Positions 16,910 through 25,938 of a DNA stretch of 64,000 nt are shown piece by piece. The number at the start of each line of letters is the position of its first letter. Position 1 is the stretch's first letter. Made by a program: the position numbers and the translations under genes. Location: NCBI GenBank assembly GCA_036268075.1, contig DATAUV010000112.1, positions 14,669-78,668 on the forward strand, written 5' to 3'. Below the pieces are notes generated by a model. That model made no database searches, had not been told where the DNA came from, and worked only from the letters and a program-made list of their open reading frames with translations. This DNA comes from DATARH01 sp036268075 (GTDB taxonomy: Bacteria; Pseudomonadota; Alphaproteobacteria; ATCC43930; CGMCC-115725).

Positions 16910-18025
16910 ATGCACAGCACAATATCAAATCGCCGAATCACGGCGCTAGATGGCTGGCGCGGCATCAGCATCTTATGTGTGCTCTTATCGCATCTAGTTA
17001 ATTTCCGATACGGAGCGCTCCTCCACAGCAATCCTCCTAACATTGCCTTTGTTCTCGCCACATGGGGCGTTGACGTATTTTTTGTAATTAGTGGTTTTAT
17101 CATTACGCGTCTCGCAATATTTGAATATAATGCAAACGCAGGCTTCAGTATCCGCAATTTCTATATTCGTCGATTGTTTCGTATTGCCCCTCCGTTGTAT
17201 TTGTATATTGTCTTTCTTGGGATTGTATCCGCCGCCTCGCTAATTCAGCAGGATCAATCTGGAATCCTTGCCGCCGCCGCGTTCACTTGTAATTTTTCGA
17301 CATCTAAATGCGGCTGGTTCTTAGGACACACTTGGACACTTGCTTACGAGGAGCAGTTCTATCTGGCATTTCCCTTCATTTTTTATTGGTGTGGCAAGAG
17401 ATTTAACCTAATAATCGTATTATTGTTTGTCATACTTCTGGTATTTCCTTTTTTTAGATATCTTCTTAATTTGAGTTCAGCGTGGCATACGGTAAGTAGT
17501 TTTAGTTTCCCCTTCTCATTTATTTGTATTGGCTCTGTAATTGCTGCCCACGAAGAGCGATTTAAGAATTTAGTTTTGGCGCGATTTTCCGTTTATATAT
17601 CTTACGGAATTTTCGTAATGCTTTTCGTATTGTTGGTGGTGGATGTTAATTTTTCTTTTGCTCCTAAAAGCGCTCCAAGTTACATTCGAGTGATGGCTAG
17701 CAACATCCTCCCGATTTGCTTTGCGTGGATGATCGGAAGCGCAGCATTTAAACAAACTCGTTGGACGTGGTTTCTCAATACCCCATTTCTTCAGTTTTTT
17801 GGGATGATTTCCTATAGTCTTTACATATGGCAGATGGTGTTTACCGCCGCCCCCAATCTGTACCCAAAAAAAAGCTGGCTCTTATTTGCACCATTTATGA
17901 TCCTTGTGGCATCATTTTCCTATTACGCTGTTGAACAGCCAAGCATTCGGTTGGGAAAGAATTTAGTAATTGCCCTTCGTGCTCGACATGGCGCGCTTGC
18001 TCAGACTGCGGAGAAAAATGTTTGA
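16910..18025 (+). CDS. Acyltransferase 3 family membrane protein
   Basis: This 371-residue integral membrane protein begins with RITALDGWRGISILCVLLSH, the family signature with the conserved Arg and His. It continues with WGVDVFFVISGFIITRL, RNFYIRRLFRIAPP, and a late GMISYSLYIWQ. About ten hydrophobic segments are visible. Such proteins O-acylate exopolysaccharides, lipopolysaccharide or peptidoglycan. The DNA is far richer in A+T than all neighbours and the gene lies just after tRNA-Thr, so recent acquisition is likely. The ATG at 16910 is preferred over an upstream start at 16820 because the family begins near it. Confidence 0.9.
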   Translation: MHSTISNRRITALDGWRGISILCVLLSHLVNFRYGALLHSNPPNIAFVLATWGVDVFFVISGFIITRLAIFEYNANAGFSIRNFYIRRLFRIAPPLYLYIVFLGIVSAASLIQQDQSGILAAAAFTCNFSTSKCGWFLGHTWTLAYEEQFYLAFPFIFYWCGKRFNLIIVLLFVILLVFPFFRYLLNLSSAWHTVSSFSFPFSFICIGSVIAAHEERFKNLVLARFSVYISYGIFVMLFVLLVVDVNFSFAPKSAPSYIRVMASNILPICFAWMIGSAAFKQTRWTWFLNTPFLQFFGMISYSLYIWQMVFTAAPNLYPKKSWLLFAPFMILVASFSYYAVEQPSIRLGKNLVIALRARHGALAQTAEKNV

Positions 18026-18524
18026 ACTTCAGCAGACGCCCGAGTGTGGCAGGAAGAAGTGTGTCCGCCGCCCAACAGTCCCTCTGCCGCCGGACCCCGT
18101 AGGAAGTCGTCTACATCAGACATTATGCCGGGTCAGGGCGGAACCGGCTGCATTTGGATTATGAGAAGCGAGCGCAAGTCACAATACGAACCGCACGAGC
18201 TGATCGCGAACACCCCGCAGGGGACTGCAAGGCCGTTCATCAATCTGTCCTGCTTGTGGACTGGGCGCGGGCATATCGTGAAAATGTCCCCACGCCTGCG
18301 CCGGCTCTGGGGACGTTCCGCGACCGGCGAGGATCAGACGCGAGGTCATATCTGGGCACCGACAAGCCTGACGTGGCCGGGAGCTTCCCCCTCTCCGGGT
18401 TTGCCGTCGCCTACGACAAGATCAGATAGATCGGCGCTGGGCCGAGGAAGGCTTAACCGCGCGTTAAGTGTCGGCCGCGCATCCTCGGCGGATGCGGGGC
18501 GGCGGGTCTTCGAGCGGTCGGGAA
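18026..18524. other. Gene-poor stretch
   Basis: No convincing coding sequence or RNA is seen between the acyltransferase and the aspartic protease gene. Open frames here are short or lack family resemblance. Base composition returns from AT-rich to GC-rich, so this may be the right-hand edge of acquired DNA, but no direct repeat of the tRNA-Thr end was found. Confidence 0.5.
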
Positions 18525-19067
18525 ATGGGCGAGCGGTCGGGAACGGGCGGCAAGGCGGTTGCCTGGGCGCTGCGTCAGGCGGTCGGCTGGGGCGTGGTCG
18601 CGGTGGTGATCTTCGCTCTCGTCGCACACCGCGCTCAGCTATTGCCGCGCCCGGCCTCGGCGCCGCCCGCGGACCCGACGGCGCAGCACGCCGAGGCGAT
18701 GGTCAATACGCTGGTCTACCCGGTCGATGCGCGGGGACATGTCCGGCTCGATGGCGACGTCAACGGCGCGACGGTGCATTTCGTCCTCGATACCGGGGCG
18801 ACGCTGGTGACGCTGACGGCGCGGGACGCCGAGGCGGCGGGGATCAACCCGGCCGGGCTCAATTTCTCGATGGCGATGAACACCGCCAACGGCCGCACCC
18901 GCGCCGCGCCGATCACGCTGCGCGAGGTGCGGCTCGGCCAGCTCTCGATCGAGGACGTGCAGGGGGTCGTGGTGCCGAACCTGTCCGTGTCGCTGCTCGG
19001 CATGAGCTTTCTGTCGCGGCTCGACCGCTGGGAGATGCGCGGCGGTGCGCTGACGATCTCGTATTAG
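18525..19067 (+). CDS. Retropepsin-like aspartic protease, membrane-anchored
   Basis: This 180-residue protein has one N-terminal membrane segment (VGWGVVAVVIFALVAH). A clan AA aspartic protease domain follows, with VHFVLDTGATLVTL as the catalytic DTG and a later VVPNLSVSLLGMSFLSRL flap/hydrophobic region. It matches the short bacterial retropepsin family known in proteobacteria, which should work as a dimer in the periplasm. Starts at 18468 (GTG) and 18492 (ATG) are also open. The ATG at 18525 gives a short cytoplasmic tail before the anchor. Confidence 0.85.
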   Translation: MGERSGTGGKAVAWALRQAVGWGVVAVVIFALVAHRAQLLPRPASAPPADPTAQHAEAMVNTLVYPVDARGHVRLDGDVNGATVHFVLDTGATLVTLTARDAEAAGINPAGLNFSMAMNTANGRTRAAPITLREVRLGQLSIEDVQGVVVPNLSVSLLGMSFLSRLDRWEMRGGALTISY

Positions 19068-19079
19068 GCGGGGTTCCTG

Positions 19080-20459
19080 TCAGGTCTCCGGCAGCGTCAG
19101 CCCGCTTTCGGCGAGCTGTGCGGCGAGCTCGCCCTTGACGCGGGCAAAGCCTTCCTCGGTGGTGGCCTCGGCGCGGGCGACGACCAGGGCGCCGGTGTTC
19201 GAGGCACGCACCAGCCACCAGCCGTCATCGGTCTTGACCCGCACACCGTCGATATCGGTGATCGCGGCGCCGCGCGCTTTCATGCGCTCGTGGATTTCCT
19301 TGACGATGACGAATTTGCGCGCCTCGCTGCACGGGAGGCGCAGTTCCGGCGTGTTGATGACCTGCGGCATCTCGTCGAGCATGTCGGCGAGGCTTTTTTC
19401 CGAGCGGCCGAGGATGCCGAGGAGGCGCACCGCGACGTAGACCGCGTCGTCGTAGCCGTAATAGTGGTCGGCGTAAAAGATGTGGCCGCTCATCTCGCCG
19501 GCGAGTGGGGCGCCGGTTTCGGCCATCAGGGACTTGATCCGCGAATGCCCGGTCGGCGCCATCACCGGGTCGCCGCCGAGCCGCGCGACCTCGTCGAACA
19601 GCACCTGGCTCGCCTTGACGTCGGCGAGGATTTTGGCGCCGGGCAGGTTCGTCAGCAGGTCGCGCGCGAGGATCATCACAAGCTGGTCGCCCCACAGGAT
19701 GCGGCCCCGCGCATCGACGACCCCGATGCGGTCGCCGTCGCCGTCAAAGGCGATGCCGAGGTCGCATTTCTCGTTGGCGACGATTTCCTGGAGCTGAACC
19801 AGGTTTTCGGCGACGGTCGGGTCGGGGTGGTGGGCCGGAAAGTTCCCGTCGATTTTCTGGTTGATCAGCACGTGGTCGCCGGGCAGCACCTTGGTCAGCG
19901 CGGTGATCGCGTCGCCGGTCGCGCCGTTGCCCGGGTCCCACGCGACCTTCATCAGCTTGGCGCCGTCGTAATCGTGCTGGACGCGGTCGAGGTAGTCGGA
20001 AAAGACCACGCGCTGCGTCACTTGCCCGCGCGTGTTCGACGGCGGCCCCAGATTCTGCGCGGTCTGCGCCAGGCGCTGGATCGCCTCGCCGAAAAACGGC
20101 TTGCCCAGCAGCACCATCTTGAACCCGTTATGGTCGGGCGGGTTGTGCGAGCCCGTGACCATGAGGCCGCCGTCGACCCCCAGCGTCGCGGCCGCGAAAT
20201 ACAGCATTGGCGTCGGCCCGAGGCCCACGCGCATGACGTCGACGCCGCCCTCGGCGAGCCCCTCGACCAGCGCCGCCTCGATTTCCTCCGAGGTCAGCCG
20301 CCCGTCATACCCGACCGCGACCTTGCGCCCGCCGGCCGCGATCAGCGTCGCGGCAAAGCAGCGGCCGAGCGCATGCGCGTCGGCGGCATGAAGCGTGTCG
20401 CCGACGATGCCGCGAATGTCGTACTCGCGCAGGATCGTGGGATCGAACCGATGTGGCAT
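19080..20459 (-). CDS. Phosphomannomutase / phosphoglucomutase
   Basis: This 459-residue alpha-D-phosphohexomutase has the N-terminal REYDIRGIVGDTL, the catalytic phosphoserine loop TGSHNPPDHNGFK, the metal-binding AFDGDGDRIGVVD and a sugar-specificity loop with GEMSGH. It interconverts the 6- and 1-phosphates of mannose and/or glucose. It lies downstream of galU on the same strand, separated by a short palindrome. The pair could supply UDP-glucose and GDP-mannose precursors for the exopolysaccharide genes 7 kb away. Confidence 0.95.
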   Translation of the reverse strand: MPHRFDPTILREYDIRGIVGDTLHAADAHALGRCFAATLIAAGGRKVAVGYDGRLTSEEIEAALVEGLAEGGVDVMRVGLGPTPMLYFAAATLGVDGGLMVTGSHNPPDHNGFKMVLLGKPFFGEAIQRLAQTAQNLGPPSNTRGQVTQRVVFSDYLDRVQHDYDGAKLMKVAWDPGNGATGDAITALTKVLPGDHVLINQKIDGNFPAHHPDPTVAENLVQLQEIVANEKCDLGIAFDGDGDRIGVVDARGRILWGDQLVMILARDLLTNLPGAKILADVKASQVLFDEVARLGGDPVMAPTGHSRIKSLMAETGAPLAGEMSGHIFYADHYYGYDDAVYVAVRLLGILGRSEKSLADMLDEMPQVINTPELRLPCSEARKFVIVKEIHERMKARGAAITDIDGVRVKTDDGWWLVRASNTGALVVARAEATTEEGFARVKGELAAQLAESGLTLPET

Positions 20460-20483
20460 TGGCGCGGTGTTCCTCTTTTACTC

Positions 20484-20513
20484 CCGTCATCCCGGCCTGC
20501 GCCGGGATGACGG
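20484..20513. repeat. Short REP-like hairpin
   Basis: CCGTCATCCCGGC and GCCGGGATGACGG form a 13-bp stem with a 4-nt loop between galU and the mutase gene. It is the short form of the element at 2253-2341. It could end or attenuate transcription from galU, or protect its 3' end. Confidence 0.8.
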
Positions 20514-20521
20514 TTTGATTT

Positions 20522-21394
20522 CTACAGATAATTCTTCAGCACCCGCCGCAGCCCGTCGCCGAGTTCCGGGTGGGCGAGGCCGAGGGCGAGGTTGGCTTCG
20601 AGAAAGCCGAGCTTGTCGCCGCAATCGAAGCGCCGCCCGGTCGTGCGCAGCCCGTGAAACGCCTGGCCGCTCTCGATCAGCGCGGCGAGCCCGTCGGTAA
20701 GCTGGATCTCGTTGCCGGCGCCGGGCCTGGTCTGGGCGAGGTGACCGAAAATCTCGGGCTGGATGATATAGCGGCCGATGATCGTCAGATTCGACGGCGC
20801 GACCTCGGGGTCGGGCTTTTCGACGACGCCCCTCGCCCGCGCCAGCGTGCCGTTGTCGGAGACGATGTCGAGGACGCCGTAGCGCTTGGTGTCCTGGCGC
20901 GGCACCTCGATCACCGCGACGACGTTGCCGCCGGTCTCGTCATAGGCGTCGACGAGCTGCTTGAGGCAGGGCGGGTCGCACACCATCAGATCGTCGACGA
21001 GGATCACCGCGAACGGCTCGTCGCCGACCAGGTTGCGGGCGCACCAGACCGCGTGGCCGAGGCCGAGCGGGCGTTGCTGGCGGGTAACCGCGACCTCGCC
21101 CGCGCGCGGCAGCCACCCCTCCATGTCGGCGAGCGGTTCGGTCTTGCCGCGCTCGCGCAGGGTCGCCTCGAGCTCGAACGACACGTCGAAATGGTCTTCC
21201 AGCGCACTCTTGGAGCGGCCGGTCACGAAATAGAACTCCTCGATCCCCGCCGCCCGCGCCTCCTCCAGCGCGTACTGGATCAGCGGCTTGTCGACGACGG
21301 TCAGCATCTCCTTCGGCATCGCCTTGGTCGCCGGAAGGATGCGGGTGCCGAGCCCCGCGACAGGAAAGACCGCTTTGCGGACGGGCTTGTGCAT
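20522..21394 (-). CDS. galU: UTP-glucose-1-phosphate uridylyltransferase
   Basis: This 290-residue enzyme makes UDP-glucose from UTP and glucose-1-phosphate. Its N-terminus AVFPVAGLGTRILPATKAMPKEML is the nucleotide-binding signature with the GLGTR loop and catalytic Lys. DKPLIQYALEEA, VVEKPDPEVAPSNLTIIGRY and the GRRFDCGDKLGFL C-terminal segment complete the family pattern. The ATG at 21394 is preferred over an earlier one four codons upstream. Confidence 0.96.
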   Translation of the reverse strand: MHKPVRKAVFPVAGLGTRILPATKAMPKEMLTVVDKPLIQYALEEARAAGIEEFYFVTGRSKSALEDHFDVSFELEATLRERGKTEPLADMEGWLPRAGEVAVTRQQRPLGLGHAVWCARNLVGDEPFAVILVDDLMVCDPPCLKQLVDAYDETGGNVVAVIEVPRQDTKRYGVLDIVSDNGTLARARGVVEKPDPEVAPSNLTIIGRYIIQPEIFGHLAQTRPGAGNEIQLTDGLAALIESGQAFHGLRTTGRRFDCGDKLGFLEANLALGLAHPELGDGLRRVLKNYL

Positions 21395-21540
21395 CGTGTC
21401 TCTCAACCGAGGGTGATCGGCGGCGACCGCCGCCGGCTAGGTATCATACTCGCGGGATAGCGCCTAGATTCGGTTAACGAGGCGCCGGGCCGCGCGGTTC
21501 AATGTCGGCCTTCAGTCCATGCCGGTGAAATGGCGGCCAC

Positions 21541-22221
21541 TTACCGCTGCCCGAGCAGCACGTCGCGGGCGCGGTCGATCTTGCCGGCGAGATAGTCGCT
21601 GCCGCCATGGAGCCGGCGGCGCAGGCGGCGATGGGCGTCGTTGATCGCGGAATCGTCGGCGCCCGGGTCGACGCCGAGGATCGCGCGCGCCTCGCCGACG
21701 CTCATGTCGGCGCGGCTCGCGGTCGCCGTGCCCTGGTTCCCGGCCTCGGCGAGGTCGTCGAGCCAGCCCGGGTGGCGCTGGTCGAGATAGGCCTCGACGA
21801 GGTGCGCCGCCGCCGGGTCTTCGTCGCGGCACTCGGTCAAGAGCATCACCAGCTCGTCGCGGGCGAGCTCGCTGAGTTGCGAGCCGGTAAAGACGCCGCG
21901 CATCACGGTGCCGGTGACGAGGCCGCTTTCGAGGTCCTGGGTCGCCCGCAGATACGGCGTCGCGATCGGCCCCTTGGGCGGGCTGAGGCGCGCGAGGACC
22001 GGGCGCAGGCGGCGGCGCCATGGGAACAGAATCAGCAGCAGCGGCAGCCAGATGAGCCCATAGCGCTCGGACAGGATCACGCCGACGAGGAGGAGCGCGC
22101 CGAGGATCGCGACGGCCCATTCGAGGTGCCGGGCGAGCTTGCGTGGGTCTTCGTTGATGAACAGGTAGACGAGCGAGATGAGCCCGAGAAAGATCGCCAG
22201 GCCGCCGAGAAGGTAGGGCAT
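21541..22221 (-). CDS. Membrane protein with degenerate J-domain
   Basis: This 226-residue protein has two N-terminal membrane segments (MPYLLGGLAIFLGLISLVYL and a second at about 35-62). A central region follows, and a C-terminal J-domain-like tail reads MSVGEARAILGVDPGADDSAINDAHRRL. In related alphaproteobacterial proteins the next residues are LHPDRGGS; here they are LHGGSDYLAGKID, so the HPD tripeptide needed to stimulate DnaK is missing. It would be a membrane co-chaperone-like protein without normal Hsp70 activation. Domain identity is clear from the flanking residues; the role is unknown. Confidence 0.75.
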   Translation of the reverse strand: MPYLLGGLAIFLGLISLVYLFINEDPRKLARHLEWAVAILGALLLVGVILSERYGLIWLPLLLILFPWRRRLRPVLARLSPPKGPIATPYLRATQDLESGLVTGTVMRGVFTGSQLSELARDELVMLLTECRDEDPAAAHLVEAYLDQRHPGWLDDLAEAGNQGTATASRADMSVGEARAILGVDPGADDSAINDAHRRLRRRLHGGSDYLAGKIDRARDVLLGQR

Positions 22222-22234
22222 CGCGCCGGCCGGC

Positions 22235-24295
22235 CTAGGCGGGCCTGAGCCAGACCGAGGTGTCGTGAAACACCCCGCCGCCGCGCGGCAGCCCCGGCTC
22301 GGCGCTGGTCAAAAGATTGATGCCGATCCCTTCCTCGAACGCTCCGTTGGGCCACAACCCCTCGACGACGATCACCCGCTTTTGCAACCCGTCAAAGGCG
22401 CGGGCGTGGACGACGACGCTGCCTTTCCCGTTGCCGATGCGCACGCGGTCGCCCTCGGCGAGGCCCAGCTCGGCCAGCGCCGCCGGATGGATCATCGCGG
22501 TCGGCCGGCCTTCCCGGGCAATGCCCGACGGGGTGTTGTTGAAGCTGGTGTTCAAGAACGAACGCGAAGGTGCTGGAACCATTCGGAAAGGCCGCTCCGG
22601 ATCGCCGTCGTCGATGACCGCGACATGATCGGGAAAATCGGGCATCCCGGCATGGCTTGAGCCCATCGCCTTCCAGTTCGGGTGGAAATGGAACTTGCGG
22701 TCGCCGTGGCCGAAGCCGTTGAGGAAATGCCCGGTCTCGAAACCCGGCCAGAAATCGTGCCAGGTGCCTTCGTCGAACTGATCGCGGCCGGGCAGGTCGC
22801 TGACGTGCAGCGCCTCGTCGATGATTTCGATCGCGCTCATGTCGAACCCGCGATGGTCGGCGCCGAGCCGGTGGGCGAGGGCGCACAGCATGTCGTGGTT
22901 CGACCGGCATTCGGCATGCGGCGGCACCATCGCGCGGCCGACCTGCAGGTAGGTGTGGGCGCCGGCGGTGTAGATGTCGTCGTGTTCGAGGAACGTCGTC
23001 GCCGGCAGGACGATGTCGGCCATCGCCGCCGTCTCGGTCATAAACTGCTCGTGGACGCAGACGAAGAGGTCGTCGCGGTGGAAGCCCTGATGCACGAGCC
23101 CGCTTTCGGGGGCGACGACCATCGGGTTGGTGTTCTGGATCAGCAGGGCCGAAACCGGCGGGCCGTCGCCGATATCGCGCTTGTCGCCGCAGAGGATCGG
23201 GCCGATCCGGCATTGGTCGAGGAGGCGGGTCGACGGGTCGAGCCGGTCAAGCCCCTCGATCAGCGTGCGGTCGAGCGGCACGAGGCCGTGGTTAGAGTAA
23301 TGCGCGCCGCCGCCCTCGTATTGCCACGCCCCGGTCACCGCCGGCAGGCACAGCGCCGCGTGCATCTGCGCCGCCCCGTTGCGCTGCCGCGAAAACCCGT
23401 AGCCGAAGCGGAAAAAACTGCGCCGGGTGCGGCCGAGGAGGCGGGCGAACTCGGTGATCTGCGCCGCGGGAACTCCGCTGATCGCGGCCGCCCATGCGGG
23501 GCCTCGGCCTTGCAGATGCGCCTCCAGCCCGGCGGGGTCGTCGGTGTAGCGGGCCATGTACGCGCGGTCGGCGAGGCCCTCGGCGAAGAGCACGTGCATG
23601 ACCCCGCAGGCGAGCGCGCCGTCGGTGCCGGGCAGCACGGCGAGGTGCATGTCGGCGAGCTCGGCGGTGCCGGTGCGGTAGGGGTCGACGACGACGAGCT
23701 TCGCGCCGCGCTCCTTCCGCGCCTTCGCGATGTGGGTCATCACGTTGACCTGCGTCGAGACCGGGTTCCCGCCCCACACGACGATCAGATCCGACCGCGC
23801 CATCTCGCGCCCGTCGACCCCGCGCTTGGTGCCGATGCCGGCGAGCCAGCCGGCATCGGTCAGCATGTTGCAGATCGTCAGGTCTTCGCGCGAATAGCGC
23901 ATCGCGTGGCGCAGCCTGTTGAGCCCGTCGCGCTGAATGAGCCCCATCGTGCCCGCGTAATAATAGGGCCACACCGTCTCGCTGCCGTGGCACTGAGCGG
24001 CGCGGGCGAACCGCTCGGCGACCTCGTCGAGCGCGTCCTCCCACGAGATCGACTGAAACGCGGCGCGTCCGACGCCTTTCTCGCCGACCCGGCGCAGCGG
24101 CACCGACAGCCGCTCGGGGTGGTACTGCCGCTCCGCATAGCGCGCAACCTTGGCGCAGACGACGCCGTCGGTATAACCCTGCCCCCGCGCCCCGTGCACA
24201 CGCCCGATCCGGTCGCCGTCGAGCCGCTCGACCTCAAGGGCGCAGGCGCTCGGGCAATCGTGCGGGCAGACGGTAAAGGCGGTGTCGAGCGGCAT
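22235..24295 (-). CDS. Molybdopterin-dependent oxidoreductase
   Basis: This 686-residue protein belongs to the DMSO-reductase superfamily. It starts with a [4Fe-4S] ligand set, CPHDCPSAC plus a cysteine about 30 residues later (VVCAKVARY). It continues with the pterin-binding regions WGGNPVST, NTNPMVV and ATTFLEHDDIY. The C-terminal molybdopterin dinucleotide domain includes FNNTPSG and GDRVRIGNGKGS. No twin-arginine signal is seen, so it is probably cytoplasmic. The substrate is not clear, and no electron-transfer subunit gene adjoins it. Confidence 0.9.
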   Translation of the reverse strand: MPLDTAFTVCPHDCPSACALEVERLDGDRIGRVHGARGQGYTDGVVCAKVARYAERQYHPERLSVPLRRVGEKGVGRAAFQSISWEDALDEVAERFARAAQCHGSETVWPYYYAGTMGLIQRDGLNRLRHAMRYSREDLTICNMLTDAGWLAGIGTKRGVDGREMARSDLIVVWGGNPVSTQVNVMTHIAKARKERGAKLVVVDPYRTGTAELADMHLAVLPGTDGALACGVMHVLFAEGLADRAYMARYTDDPAGLEAHLQGRGPAWAAAISGVPAAQITEFARLLGRTRRSFFRFGYGFSRQRNGAAQMHAALCLPAVTGAWQYEGGGAHYSNHGLVPLDRTLIEGLDRLDPSTRLLDQCRIGPILCGDKRDIGDGPPVSALLIQNTNPMVVAPESGLVHQGFHRDDLFVCVHEQFMTETAAMADIVLPATTFLEHDDIYTAGAHTYLQVGRAMVPPHAECRSNHDMLCALAHRLGADHRGFDMSAIEIIDEALHVSDLPGRDQFDEGTWHDFWPGFETGHFLNGFGHGDRKFHFHPNWKAMGSSHAGMPDFPDHVAVIDDGDPERPFRMVPAPSRSFLNTSFNNTPSGIAREGRPTAMIHPAALAELGLAEGDRVRIGNGKGSVVVHARAFDGLQKRVIVVEGLWPNGAFEEGIGINLLTSAEPGLPRGGGVFHDTSVWLRPA

Positions 24296-24302
24296 GGCCG
24301 CC

Positions 24303-24617
24303 TCAGTGTCCGGGAAGGAGCCGCAATACGGCGAGGATGGTCGCCGCCTGCGCGAAGCCGACCCCGATAACCCATTTGATCGTGTCGGATATCCTTCCTT
24401 CGAGCCGAGCTTCGGTGCCCCTGATCTCTCCGCGAACCTGCTCGATTGTCGTGCTGAGGCGAGCCTCCGCCGCCTTGAGCTCACTGCGAATGTTGTCGCT
24501 GGACAGGGCAAGGTCGCCTTTGGTAGCGAGCTGCTCGTCGAAATAATCGGCGAGCGCCTCGACCTGTTCTTCGGTGAAGCCCGCGCGTTGCAGCTTGAGG
24601 ATTGCGGTTGCGGTCAT
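24303..24617 (-). CDS. DUF1640-like coiled-coil membrane protein
   Basis: This 104-residue protein begins MTATAILKLQRAGFTEEQVEALADYF, continues as a long helical coiled coil (LKAAEARLSTTIEQVRGEIRG), and ends in one membrane segment (IKWVIGVGFAQAATILAVL). This layout matches the DUF1640/CCDC90-like family. It lies 7 bp upstream of the molybdopterin enzyme on the same strand, so the two may be cotranscribed. The ATG at 24617 is chosen over 24665 because the family starts there. Confidence 0.72.
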   Translation of the reverse strand: MTATAILKLQRAGFTEEQVEALADYFDEQLATKGDLALSSDNIRSELKAAEARLSTTIEQVRGEIRGTEARLEGRISDTIKWVIGVGFAQAATILAVLRLLPGH

Positions 24618-24686
24618 TATCGCCCTTTCATGCGACAATATCGGTGCCGCGCGGCATTCAGTCAAACATAGGCGTCAGGAGCCGAG

Positions 24687-25862
24687 ATGAGTTTCGCACT
24701 AACCGGAGAACAGGAGGAAATCCGCGAGGCGGTGGCGCGGTTGTGTACGCGGTTTGACGATGCGTACTGGCTGAAGCGCGATACCGAGGGCGGGTTTCCG
24801 CACGAATTCCACCAGGCGATGGCGGCTGGCGGGTGGCTCGGCGTGGCGATGCCGGAGGAGTTCGGCGGCAGCGGGCTCGGCATTACCGAGGCGGCGGTCG
24901 TCATGCAGGCGGTGGCGCAGTCCGGGGCCGGGTTTTCGGGCGCGTCGGCGGTGCACATGAACATCTTCGGGCTGCATCCCGCGGTCGTCTTCGGCAACGA
25001 CGAGCAGCGCCGGCGCTGGCTCCCGCCGTTGATCGCCGGCAAGGAGAAGGCCTGTTTCGCGGTCACCGAGCCCGATGTCGGGCTCGACACGACGCACATC
25101 AAGACGCGCGCGGTGAAGGAGGGGAACGGCTACACGATCACCGGCCGCAAAATCTGGACCTCGACCGCCCAGGTCACCGAAAAGATGCTGATCCTGACGC
25201 GCACCACCGCGTACGAGGATTCGGCGCGGCCGTCGCAAGGGATGACGCTGTTCTACACCGACCTCGACCGCAGCGCGGTCGAGGTGCGGGAAATCCCCAA
25301 GATGGGGCGGCACGCCGTCGATTCGAACATGCTGTTCATCGACGGGCTCAAGGTGCCCTTGGAGGACCGGATTGGCGAGGAAGGGAAGGGGTTCCAGTAC
25401 ATCCTGCACGGGATGAACCCGGAGCGCATCCTGATCGCGGCCGAGGCAGTGGGGCTCGGCCGCGTCGCGCTGGCCCGCGCCGCGCGCTATGCCGGCGAGC
25501 GCGTCGTGTTCGGCCGCCCGATCGGGCAGAACCAGGGCATCCAGCACCCGCTCGCCGAGCGCTGGGTCGAGCTGGAGGCGGCCGAGCTACTGGTGCTGCG
25601 CGCCGCCGCCGCCTACGACGCGCATGACAAACCGGAGATGGTCGGCGCCTACGCCAACGCCGCCAAATACTTCGCCGGCGAGGCGGGCGCCAAAGCCTGC
25701 GAGACCGCGATGCTGACCCATGGCGGCATGGGCTACGCCAAGGAATTCCACGTCGAACGCTATTTTCGCGAAGCCCAGATCGCCCGCATCGCGCCGGTCA
25801 TGTCGCAGCTCATCCTGTCCAATATCGGCGAGCGCGTGCTGGGCCTGCCGAAATCGTATTGA
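24687..25862 (+). CDS. Acyl-CoA dehydrogenase
   Basis: This 391-residue FAD enzyme shows the acyl-CoA dehydrogenase pattern. It has FAVTEPDVGLDTTHIKTRA at about 130, GRKIWTSTAQ for flavin binding, RHAVDSNMLFIDGLKVP, a central ERILIAAEAVGLGR, VVFGRPIGQNQGIQHPLAERW, and the catalytic-region MLTHGGMGYAKEFHVERYFREAQIARIAPV. It oxidises an acyl-CoA to the enoyl-CoA. Substrate length or branching cannot be read. The gene stands alone on the plus strand and ends in a strong hairpin. Confidence 0.94.
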   Translation: MSFALTGEQEEIREAVARLCTRFDDAYWLKRDTEGGFPHEFHQAMAAGGWLGVAMPEEFGGSGLGITEAAVVMQAVAQSGAGFSGASAVHMNIFGLHPAVVFGNDEQRRRWLPPLIAGKEKACFAVTEPDVGLDTTHIKTRAVKEGNGYTITGRKIWTSTAQVTEKMLILTRTTAYEDSARPSQGMTLFYTDLDRSAVEVREIPKMGRHAVDSNMLFIDGLKVPLEDRIGEEGKGFQYILHGMNPERILIAAEAVGLGRVALARAARYAGERVVFGRPIGQNQGIQHPLAERWVELEAAELLVLRAAAAYDAHDKPEMVGAYANAAKYFAGEAGAKACETAMLTHGGMGYAKEFHVERYFREAQIARIAPVMSQLILSNIGERVLGLPKSY

Positions 25863-25938
25863 CGTAGCTGGACCGCGGGCGTCCCGCCCGCATTCTTTCG
25901 CCAAAGATGCGAGCGGGACGCCCGCGGTCCAGCTACGT
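25862..25938. repeat. Perfect hairpin of the GGACCGCGGGCGTCCCGC family
   Basis: Arms of about 26 bp (starting ACGTAGCTGGACCGCGG, ending CCGCGGTCCAGCTACGT) begin at the last base of the acyl-CoA dehydrogenase stop codon. They extend into the end of the hicAB remnant. Relatives are at 38371-38449, 47630-47705, 53589-53706 and 54633-54690. It probably ends transcription of the dehydrogenase gene. Confidence 0.85.

Noticed and set aside
18026..18524. Possible gene remnants after the acyltransferase
   Set aside because: Open frames here show no recognisable protein family and overlap each other.
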